NCBI GenBank assembly: GCA_945901965.1
Contig: CAMDMN010000035.1
Coordinates: forward strand, 1 to 12,456
Length of the DNA: 12,456 nucleotides
Reading direction: 5' to 3'
Origin: Legionella genomosp. 1
Lineage (GTDB): Bacteria; Pseudomonadota; Gammaproteobacteria; Legionellales; Legionellaceae
Positions 1 through 7,800 of this stretch are shown piece after piece. Position 1 is the stretch's first letter. Every line of letters begins with the position of its first letter. A program made the translations under genes and the position numbers. The notes below the pieces were generated by a model. That model saw only the letters and a list, made by a program, of their open reading frames with translations. It was not told where the DNA came from and did not search any database.

Positions 1-8
1 AACCAGTT

Positions 9-127
9 TTCCTGGCGATAATAGCCGTTTGGAACCACCTGATCCCATCCCGAACTCAGAAGTGAAACAAACGTACGCCGATGATAGTGTGGGGTTTCCC
101 CATGTGAAAGTAGGTCATTGCCAGGAT
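9..127 (+). rRNA. rrf: 5S ribosomal RNA
   Basis: This is the 5S RNA of the large ribosomal subunit. The terminal stem is visible: CCTGGC at 11-16 pairs with GCCAGG at 120-125. The conserved core is intact, including the CCCGAACTCAGAAGTGAAAC segment at 49-68, the GATGATAGTGTGGGG segment at 80-94 and the CCCCATG turn at 98-104. The length of about 119 nt is normal. The 5' and 3' ends are set by analogy with the E. coli molecule and may be off by one or two bases. It is probably the last gene of a 16S-23S-5S operon whose other members lie to the left of the window. A reading frame that starts inside it at 29 runs into the next gene, but this part is not coding. Confidence 0.96.
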
Positions 128-136
128 TTTATTACC

Positions 137-161
137 AAAAAGCGGCTTAGTGCCGCTTTTT
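137..161 (+). terminator. Rho-independent terminator of the rRNA operon
   Basis: A perfect 10-bp inverted repeat (AAAAAGCGGC at 137-146, GCCGCTTTTT at 152-161) with a 5-nt loop TTAGT lies 10 bp after the 5S gene. The GC-rich inner stem and the run of five T are classic for intrinsic termination. It separates the rRNA operon from the large gene that follows, so that gene needs its own promoter between about 162 and 230. No convincing sigma-70 pair was found there. Confidence 0.93.
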
Positions 162-241
162 CTATTTGTACTGCACATTTATGTGGCTTTTTGTGTTTAA
201 AAATTATAGCATTAAGCAAATTAATTAGGATGTATAGATGT

Positions 242-3200
242 ATGGAAAGTTCTAAACTCTTAGAATTTATTAGTTCACTTAAAGGCTGTAGCGCTTTAAC
301 ATTTTATGATCAAGGATTTTTAGAGCGCCTTGATGCTTTAGCTTTGACTATTAATTCTACAACCATACTTAGTGGCGAGCAATTACAATCTTTAAAACAG
401 ATTTTTTCTGAACGTTTTAAGAAAACTATTGATACGCCAAATGATTATACCTATAAAACAATTGGGGAGAATTTAATTTGGATTAAATTTTCCCAGATTT
501 TAGCAGCAGCTCTTGGCACAACTTACCTTAAAATTTTAATGCCATCAGTAGTAAATATAACAGATCCAAATACTTATCTTGATCTTGCGAGTACTTATAA
601 TTTAAATGATCTTTATCTTGGTGAAGATAATACTACACTTTTTAGTACGCAAGGTTTACTTAAACAGATACAAAAAGGTGATGGTTGCGTAACTAATATC
701 TATTATAAGGATACTAGAAAGTATTTTACACGGGCGCTAAGTCTTTTAGAGCTTTTTCGCATTCAATCTAAAACTTATAGTAAGGTTTTTACTGTGGGTG
801 AAGGAGAATCTTATTCAAGTTTTAAAGCCTATTTAGATTTAAAAGTTTTTCCTCAGATAAATAAAGAATTAGAATTACCAAGATACATACTTAATTTATT
901 GCTTAATTTATCTGAAAGTTATTTTACTGACTGTCATAAGGCAGATGCTAAGCAAATTTTCAAAACAAAGACACTGCAATTTGCTATGCAATTAAAAGGT
1001 TGTCATTTTGATGAAGTTAATTGTTTTTATGGGCAGGAAATTAAAGTAGGATCTAAGACGTTATTATTATCTAATATTTTATTAGATTGTATGCATTATG
1101 ATACATCTTCTTTGCCAGATAAACTTTTAGGCTTAGTACGATGGATTGCATTGACCGATAGTTCTTTAATTAGTGAGATGCGTCAGTTCGATATAATCTA
1201 TCGCGATACCAAGTTAGGGCGATATTTTGCTTTAGATGATTTAAAATCTATACTTTTATTATTATCTGCAGATAGCAGGGGACTGATAAAAGATGCACTT
1301 TTATCAGTCATTGATAAATTACGAGATAAAACCGAAATTGATGGTGAAGTATTATCTTTCATGCAGGATATTTATATCCTACGTTGGCAGCAAGTTATAA
1401 GAACAGATGAGGACTATACAAGATTACAAGGTGGTGTTTCTGGCAGGTGGATAAAATTGGCACAAATTTTATCTGGGTATCGTTTGATTACAGAAAACTA
1501 TTATCGTTTCTTAATGCCAACTTTAACTGAAGATATTGATCCTGTTCAAAAAAGTCCTGTTAGTGATTATCCACTTTCACATTATATATTATCTAGTGAT
1601 GGAGAGAAGTTAATATATTTAGAAAATTCTTTGCAGCAATTTATTAGAACAGGGATTTTTTATAATTGTAATACGATTCCACCAGTTCCATATGATGATG
1701 CTGAAATAGAATTAATGAAATTTGCTAATCCTAGATATCATAAATACATGAAATTTGCACATGGTGGTCTTGAAAGTGATCCATTAATATCAAGATCTAC
1801 AGTTCTTGCTATATATGAACTTGTAAATAAAAGTTTTTTTCCTGACTTTCTTCATCGGCTAAATATTAGCGATGAGGAGGTTTCGGCAGCAGTTATGGCT
1901 TATGAAAGTTTTGGTGCTTTTCTTGATGGAATGGATGAAGAAGAAAGGCAAAAGTTGTTTGCACAAAGAATAATTTTTCGAGATATAACTGTCAATTTTT
2001 TATATCAGCTTCAACGAGTTGAAGAAGGTCAGTGTAGCGCTAAAGTTGGTTTGTATTTTGCTAAATTAGTTATGGATTATTATCCTCATCTTCGTTTTAG
2101 AGATGATATTGAAGCAAAGTTAGAAACTACAATTAACGAGATGCGGGCTAATTCTGCTAAAAAAGTATTTAGTGATATAACTATTGATGATGCTGAAGCA
2201 AAACGAAGGATTATAGTTTTGGCGGCTGATTTAATGAGTCATCCTGGTGGTTTTGATTTCGCATTATTTGGTAAAGTGGTAAAAATATGGGATTGTTCTA
2301 ATACCATGGTTGCTTCGTCGAAACAAATTTTTGATATGATTATGCCTTTAATATGCTCGTCAGATTTTAAATATGCGCGCCATAATTATGCCATGATCTT
2401 GGAGGTTATAGTAAATCCTGCTTTAAAGGAACTTGAGACATCATTATTTGCTCGTGCAATGACTTATAGTGATACTAGGCTCTGGTTATCTTCTATCAGC
2501 GATAGCACCCTTTTTGAAAAAGATACCTCATGGTTTGATCCAAAATTATTATTTCTAAATTTGACTGTATTTTCACGTATGAATTCAGAAATATCTCCTT
2601 TGCTATCTGACTTTTTATTTGATTTTATGCATACATATGCACAACCACAAACTGATATATTAAAAGAAATTCGCGTTAATATTAAATTTAAGCAGTTTTT
2701 AAGTTTACTAAAAGAGCCAATACGAAGAGTTCTTTTATCATATTTATTGTCATCAGACACTACTAATGATCAAAGTATATCTGAGATCTGTGCAATATAT
2801 CTAATAAGACGTATAGCAAATATATGTACATCTTCTGTATCTACTTCAGAGAGGTCTAAAATATTTGTAAAAATACAAGGCTTAACTAAAGATTATGGTG
2901 ATGAAACTTCTACTTTTCAAATGATGGTTACAAATATTAATATGCATCGAGCTGCAATAGAAGTTATAGCATCTAATTCTTTGGCAAAAGAAAATCTAAG
3001 AGAGTTATTAGATAATTTAATGAGTCCTATACATCCTTTGCCGCCTCGATTAGAAAGAGAAGTTGCTTTAATAGCGGATACAGTTCCTGCAGTAGATCTA
3101 TTATCAACTCATATTTCTACTAAAAGTGTCGGACGGTCAGATGCTTCGGTATTTTCAAGAAGTTCGACTCCAATAAGAGGTAGCACTAGTGGAGCTAATA

Positions 3201-3637
3201 GTACTCTAGATCAGTCTCCTTTACGTTCTTCTGGTGATTCAACTCGCGCCACATCAAATCAAGCCTCAGTCGCTGGCATTACTCTAACGTTTCGATCTAA
3301 TCCAAAACCGACTGCAAATTTACTGTCAATTGGTATTGCAGGAGCTAGCCCGAAATCTGCAGATTTAACAGCATCAAGAACACCGCCAATATTATCAATG
3401 GGGGCCGCCTCAACAGCTGCACTTCCACCTTTACCACACTCAAAAGCAAGGACTTCATTAACTACATCTTCTGTAGGAGGGGTTACTGTAGCCGCATCAA
3501 GACAAGCTAGTTCTTCAGCAGGAGTGGTAGCTAGGGTTGTAGCTCCACAATCTATTTTTTCATCGATAAAATTAAGTAGAGAAGTTAAACATCCCACGTC
3601 TGAAAAAGATTCGCTAGTAGCTAAAACACCTTTATAA
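242..3637 (+). CDS. Large helical protein of unknown function with an internal duplication and a Ser/Thr-rich tail (1131 aa)
   Basis: I do not recognise a family. The frame is open from 29, but its first part is 5S rRNA and terminator. ATG 242 is chosen because AGGA at 227-230 precedes it; ATG 230 in the same frame is possible but that AGGA would overlap it. There is no signal peptide and no membrane segment. Residues 1 to about 955 look almost wholly helical, like a solenoid. An internal repeat is visible: residues 43-106 and 366-431 share a DYT-G-WIK-QIL-Y-LMP-DP skeleton, ungapped over the first 40 residues with about 14 identities. A weaker third copy has W683 and MP at 701-702. From about residue 960 to the end the protein becomes Ser/Thr/Ala/Pro-rich and probably disordered, with a PPLP motif at 1062-1065. 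Next to two more proteins of similar style, it may be a secreted effector or a surface-associated structural protein. That is inference from size, composition and context only. Confidence 0.8.
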   Translation: MESSKLLEFISSLKGCSALTFYDQGFLERLDALALTINSTTILSGEQLQSLKQIFSERFKKTIDTPNDYTYKTIGENLIWIKFSQILAAALGTTYLKILMPSVVNITDPNTYLDLASTYNLNDLYLGEDNTTLFSTQGLLKQIQKGDGCVTNIYYKDTRKYFTRALSLLELFRIQSKTYSKVFTVGEGESYSSFKAYLDLKVFPQINKELELPRYILNLLLNLSESYFTDCHKADAKQIFKTKTLQFAMQLKGCHFDEVNCFYGQEIKVGSKTLLLSNILLDCMHYDTSSLPDKLLGLVRWIALTDSSLISEMRQFDIIYRDTKLGRYFALDDLKSILLLLSADSRGLIKDALLSVIDKLRDKTEIDGEVLSFMQDIYILRWQQVIRTDEDYTRLQGGVSGRWIKLAQILSGYRLITENYYRFLMPTLTEDIDPVQKSPVSDYPLSHYILSSDGEKLIYLENSLQQFIRTGIFYNCNTIPPVPYDDAEIELMKFANPRYHKYMKFAHGGLESDPLISRSTVLAIYELVNKSFFPDFLHRLNISDEEVSAAVMAYESFGAFLDGMDEEERQKLFAQRIIFRDITVNFLYQLQRVEEGQCSAKVGLYFAKLVMDYYPHLRFRDDIEAKLETTINEMRANSAKKVFSDITIDDAEAKRRIIVLAADLMSHPGGFDFALFGKVVKIWDCSNTMVASSKQIFDMIMPLICSSDFKYARHNYAMILEVIVNPALKELETSLFARAMTYSDTRLWLSSISDSTLFEKDTSWFDPKLLFLNLTVFSRMNSEISPLLSDFLFDFMHTYAQPQTDILKEIRVNIKFKQFLSLLKEPIRRVLLSYLLSSDTTNDQSISEICAIYLIRRIANICTSSVSTSERSKIFVKIQGLTKDYGDETSTFQMMVTNINMHRAAIEVIASNSLAKENLRELLDNLMSPIHPLPPRLEREVALIADTVPAVDLLSTHISTKSVGRSDASVFSRSSTPIRGSTSGANSTLDQSPLRSSGDSTRATSNQASVAGITLTFRSNPKPTANLLSIGIAGASPKSADLTASRTPPILSMGAASTAALPPLPHSKARTSLTTSSVGGVTVAASRQASSSAGVVARVVAPQSIFSSIKLSREVKHPTSEKDSLVAKTPL
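1281..1309. repeat. Perfect 12-bp stem-loop inside the large ORF
   Basis: GACTGATAAAAG (1281-1292) and CTTTTATCAGTC (1298-1309) are exact inverted copies around the 5-nt loop ATGCA. The element lies within the coding region, at codons for GLIKDALLSV, and no T-run follows on either strand. It is therefore not a standard intrinsic terminator. It may be chance, an mRNA structure affecting translation or decay, or a protein-binding site. Confidence 0.6.
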
Positions 3638-3715
3638 ATTCTCTACGCTGTATCCTTTGCATAGGAAGCACTTAATCCATACTTGTGGTTTGATTTATTA
3701 TCAATATGGTACTAA

Positions 3716-3734
3716 TATCTACTATACGTAGATA
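3716..3734. repeat. Small inverted repeat in the intergenic region
   Basis: TATCTAC (3716-3722) and GTAGATA (3728-3734) form a 7-bp perfect inverted repeat with a 5-nt loop. It sits in the 156-bp gap between the 1131-aa and 250-aa genes. No T-run follows, so it is a poor terminator. An operator or mRNA leader hairpin for the next gene is possible. The rest of the gap is AT-rich with no clear promoter pair; CATAAT at 3765-3770 is a possible -10 without a good -35. Confidence 0.35.
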
Positions 3735-3793
3735 AATAATCCGATTTATTAGTGATGAATATATCATAATAATTAGGATATATTGAGGAAACT

Positions 3794-4546
3794 ATGCCAA
3801 GTATAGAAGAGGCTTTAGGTGCCGCATCTGGAATGAATATTGATGAGATTGAAAGGGAAACCAACAGTGCTAATGGTCGACGAAAAAGCGGTGTATTGAA
3901 CGTTATTAGTTCGTGTATTGAGCCAGAAAGATCTATGCAAATATTAGGCTTTATTGGACGGATAGTTGATGACTATCGGAAAGTAAATGATAATATTTCC
4001 GATGTAAACTTGTATAATATGCAATTAGGAATATTTGATCTTTACAATGCAATTGCAAAATCAGATACCCATCCTACTGTGGAAGATAAAGACAAACTTG
4101 TAAAAGTATTACATGAAATTTTAAAGAGTGCTGATTCATGGTTAAAAAGTGATATTCCCGCAACTGAGGAAGCATCGAAACTTTGTAGCTCATTTTTATT
4201 AGTAATGTGTTTAGCGAAGAATGATGCAACTTCGCTTATCGGCCATGAATACAAAACATTAACGGGTATTAGAAAATACGATGTTGAGACAGAGCAATAT
4301 GATTTTAAGGATGGGAAAGAATTTAAATACGGTTTTAAGGCTGTTATAGAAACGATCCCTTCACTTATAGAAGAATTAAAGCAAAAACTAACAAGCTTTG
4401 CAGAAACCAAAACTGAAACTGAAACTGTAGCAAGCGAAGCTTCAGGTTCAGGGACTCCAGACATCGAAGATTGGCGGCACAGAATGGATGATTTGAGGAG
4501 TGGTGATGGTACAGAAGAAGATCCAAGCCCCAAGCCCCCTAGATAA
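3794..4546 (+). CDS. Hypothetical helical protein with an acidic polar tail (250 aa)
   Basis: I do not recognise a family. ATG 3794 is well supported by GAGGAA at 3785-3790. The sequence has no signal peptide or membrane segment. Residues about 1-205 read as amphipathic helices, for example around 50-75, 80-115 and 185-205, with a short polar turn-rich section near 155-180. Residues about 205-250 are low-complexity: Glu/Thr/Ser-rich, then acidic, ending in EEDPSPKPPR. The Glu/Thr part contains three AAACTG hexamers in tandem (4410-4427), which could slip in length. The gene follows the 1131-aa gene by 156 bp on the same strand and precedes the 1187-aa gene by 331 bp. A Glu-rich polar C-terminus is compatible with, but does not prove, a Dot/Icm-type secretion signal. 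The function is unknown. Confidence 0.78.
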   Translation: MPSIEEALGAASGMNIDEIERETNSANGRRKSGVLNVISSCIEPERSMQILGFIGRIVDDYRKVNDNISDVNLYNMQLGIFDLYNAIAKSDTHPTVEDKDKLVKVLHEILKSADSWLKSDIPATEEASKLCSSFLLVMCLAKNDATSLIGHEYKTLTGIRKYDVETEQYDFKDGKEFKYGFKAVIETIPSLIEELKQKLTSFAETKTETETVASEASGSGTPDIEDWRHRMDDLRSGDGTEEDPSPKPPR

Positions 4547-4648
4547 AAACAATAAGACTTAAGTTTAGAAATATCCAATATTGGCAAATTACTGTTGTTA
4601 ACTTTTGCTAAAAAAACAATATCGTAATACTACATAATAGTAACATAG

Positions 4649-4763
4649 CAGCACGTCATCCTATCAGCACGTCATCCAGAGCGCGTGTTTTTGCGCGAAG
4701 GATCTCCTGAACATTGCACAATTTTCCGCAAATAGAGATCCTTCGTTGCACTCGGGCTGACGT
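4649..4763. repeat. Palindromic intergenic repeat element (REP/MITE-like)
   Basis: The 331-bp gap between 4546 and 4878 holds this element and otherwise AT-rich sequence with no gene. The left arm (4669-4706) and right arm (4735-4763) are imperfect inverted copies: ACGTCA at the ends, GAG-GC in the middle, and GAAGGATCTC facing GAGATCCTTC around a 28-bp centre. The left arm carries an extra small GCGC hairpin (4681-4696). The outer 13 bp CAGCACGTCATCC occurs twice in direct orientation, at 4649-4661 and 4665-4677. Its arms with GTCATCC-type ends and a GAAGGATCTC core resemble dispersed palindromic repeats of host-associated bacteria. A genome-wide copy count would confirm it. It has no transposase and could at most be a non-autonomous element or an RNA structure. 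Confidence 0.75.
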
Positions 4764-4877
4764 ACATGTTGTGGTTGCAAGAATTGTAAATAATTGTAAT
4801 AAATTGGTTAAAAACTGGAAAATCAAAAATATTAGGCTACTATTTGATTATATATCAGTCAAATTGCGGAGAATATT

Positions 4878-7800
4878 ATGGCAATTTTCGAAACATTTAA
4901 AAAATTTGTAGATCCAGTGGCTATAACTCTCCATGATTTTGGTACTGAATTTGCTAAAGTCCTTGAAGATTATTTTACAAATTCCAAGATAGATAAAGCT
5001 TCCAAGATACGTGAAGCACTTGGTTACAAACCAGGGACAATAATTAATCCCAACAATTTTAATATTAAAAAACTAGAAGAAATTGAAGGCTTGGATCCTG
5101 GCTTATTAGATATTTTAAAATGCATAAAGCCTTTAAGTAAAGATTTTACGGCTGATATGAAAATAGATGCTTATGCTAATGTTATTAAGTTATTTATGAG
5201 CCACAAATTTGGTGATACGGATAAATATGATGTACCTTCACGTCTATTAGTAGCTGCTTATGGGATTGCACAAGAATCTGGTAATAGAGAGATGTTTGAT
5301 AAAATTAAAGGTATAGAAGGAGATTCTAGAGATATAGAAATAAAGACGAAAACGCTTTTTGGGTCAACAAAATATACCAAAATAGTTACATCTATAATAA
5401 ACTGGTTTATGGGAAAAGATGAAAAGGAAAAAAATTCTAAGTATAAAACCATGTTTGATAAAGCAAGAGCTGATGCAGAAAATGCTATAATGGAAGCTGA
5501 AAGAATAGCTGCTCTAGCATCTAAACCAATTGTTTCAGCAAAGCCATCAGCTCCTGATGCTCCGGTTGTTCGACGGCCATTGCCAGCTCGTCCTGAATCA
5601 AAGCCTGAGGTCGTGGCTTCTGCTTCTTCTGTAGCTCCGGTTGATCCTGTTATTAGTAGCAAGGGTAGGCCATTGCCAGTTCGTCCTAGCGTAGATGTTG
5701 AGCCAGCAACCATAGTTCCTACTACAACCGTTGCTCCTCCTCTTTCTTCTCATGCGGCACCTACTTCAGTTGTTGAAACACCAACAGTAGATAAAACAAG
5801 TGCTGCTTTAACGGCGACAGGCGGAAATGCTAGCCTCTTAGCAGGTATTGCTGGCTTTAAATTTAAAAAAGGGGAATCATCCTTACCAGAGGCAGGTTCA
5901 GCTGCAGCAGCTCCTTCCAATGAGGTGCCTACTCCAGTTGCAGAAACACCTGCGGCAGGGCAAGTTGGTGCTTCTGCGGCTTCGAGTATAGATTCTTCCA
6001 CTACTTCTCCTTCTAATCCTTCCAATGGCGCGGCTATACCAGCACCAGAAGTAGGAGTAGGTGGCCCTGCTGGTGGACCACCACGTGTTTCTGGCCCCAG
6101 ACCTTCTGGTCCACTACCACGCCCACCTGCTGGTGGACCACCACGTGCTCCTGGCTCCCCACCTTCTGGTCCACCACAACGCCCACCTACTGCTGGACCA
6201 CAACATCCACCTGTTCAGCCTAGTACTGCTGATACCAGTATTGCTGCTCCTGCATTAAGGCGTGTTGTTGATCCGGCTGTTGCTGTAGAGCAATCAGCTC
6301 TTGAAACGCCAAAGGAAATAACCGAATCAAAAGGAAAGATTGATAATAAATTTATCGCATGGTATAAAATGGCGGCGCATTTGTTAAATAAAGATAAAGT
6401 TATTCCAGACTTACCAGATTTTCCAAAAATAGATGATATGCCATTACAAATAGCTAGTAAAGGCCATGGAGCTAGACTTGCAGCACTTTCAGCTCAATAT
6501 CAAAAAGATAATGCTGTAGTAGATTATGTAGATGGTCTTTTTAGTTTACTTAGAAACTGTATTGGTGAATATCAGAAATTAATTTTAAAACCAAAGGGTG
6601 ATCCATCAAAAGAAGAAAGTAGATCACGATTGTCAGGAACATTTAATATAATTAAGGGGTTAATTGCAGAATATCAGGCGATTATTATTAGAAAAAAAGA
6701 GGAGGCGGCGCAAACAGCTGCTTTAAAGCCAGCAGCACCTACAACAGCTGCTGCTCCCAGAAGACCACAACCTACAACTAGTGTAAAGCCAGTTGTTGAG
6801 AAGAAAATTGCCTTAGGGGATATATTAGGTTTACCTTTAACTATAGCACTTAAAAAAACACTTAAAGATTTAGAAGCTATAAATGGAAAAATTGAAGCTG
6901 GTCAAGAGTTAATCGAAGCAGATTGGGACTCGCTTGAAAATGCACTAAAAAATTATAATACACAATATGAAAATTTAAAAAAAGCCCATAATCCCCAAAA
7001 ACCTGAGTTTAATATTGCAAATCAAGAAATAAGCGGCGCGTATGATAAACTAGCCGAGCTTTTGGCAAAAATTAAACAATTAAGTGAGGGTAAAGAAATT
7101 GAGGGGTTATCAGCATTAATTAAAAAATCTGAAGGATTATTAAAAAAAGAACCGGAAATAACTGCTTCATCTGCGGCTCAAGCTTCTTTACCAAGAGCTG
7201 GAGAAGATCATTCCAGCGCAGTATCATTGCCAAACACTACCGCAGCAGCTGTTCCTCCACCAAATAAATCCAGGGTGTTAGGTGTTTCTGCTGGTGGGCT
7301 TGGTACTGCGCCTGATATAAGTTCAAGCAACTTACCACCCAAACCTCGTCCAGGTGGTCCTTCCCAACGCCCAAGAGTTCCCCCAGGTCAACAATCTCTG
7401 GGTAAAGACCCTAGTCCACCAACTCGTATTTTTGGTATAAAAGGTTCTGCTACCAGACCAGGTTCAGCTGCAGCAGCCCAAAAGTTTACTTCTCCTGCTG
7501 CTGAAACAGCCGGCGCTACAGAGCCGGCAACTATTGCAACCAAAGTGCCTACTACAACATCTTCAGTTCCAGCACAACGGAGTTTAATAGAAGAAGTGAA
7601 TCAAAAAATAACAGCAAGGCGCTATTTATTTGAGCACAAGGATTATACAGAAGATGATAATGATGATGATAGTGAATTTGGTGATGATGAAAGTGAAGCT
7701 CCTATATCTGCGATAACGACGCCTCCTGCAAAAGCTGTCGTTACCAGACCACAAGCCGCTACCGTAAAGACTGATACTACTCCTGCCCCATCCAATCCAA

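Noticed and set aside
29..241. An in-frame extension of the 1131-aa protein upstream to ATG 29
   Set aside because: This stretch is the 5S rRNA gene and its terminator. The openness of the frame is incidental, and the coding start is placed at 242.
3259..3597. A 112-codon open frame on the - strand
   Set aside because: It is the antisense shadow of the low-complexity tail of the 1131-aa gene, with no ribosome binding site or family resemblance.
4042..4587. A 181-codon open frame on the - strand across the 250-aa gene
   Set aside because: The + strand frame has a good ribosome binding site and a sensible protein composition. The antisense one is Ser/Leu-rich, as typical for complements of Glu/Lys-rich coding sequence.
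4714..4911. A 65-codon + strand frame
   Set aside because: It runs from inside the palindromic repeat over the start of the next gene and has no ribosome binding site; the ATG at 4878 in another frame has GGAG.
5258..6025. Two - strand open frames (151 and 91 codons) opposite the linker of the 1187-aa gene
   Set aside because: They follow from the Ala/Pro/Ser/Thr codon bias of the sense strand and have no start signals.
6066..6210. Possible CRISPR array
   Set aside because: The units are contiguous 60-bp copies without unique spacers, in frame with a Pro/Gly protein repeat.
6061..6258. A + strand frame coding repeats of LLVDHHVLLAP type
   Set aside because: It is a frame-shifted reading of the 60-bp tandem repeat within the 1187-aa gene.
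7509..7528. GCCGGC inverted repeat within the 1187-aa gene as a terminator
   Set aside because: The stem is only 6 bp with an 8-nt loop and no T-run, inside a continuous reading frame; it reflects repeated Ala/Gly codons.
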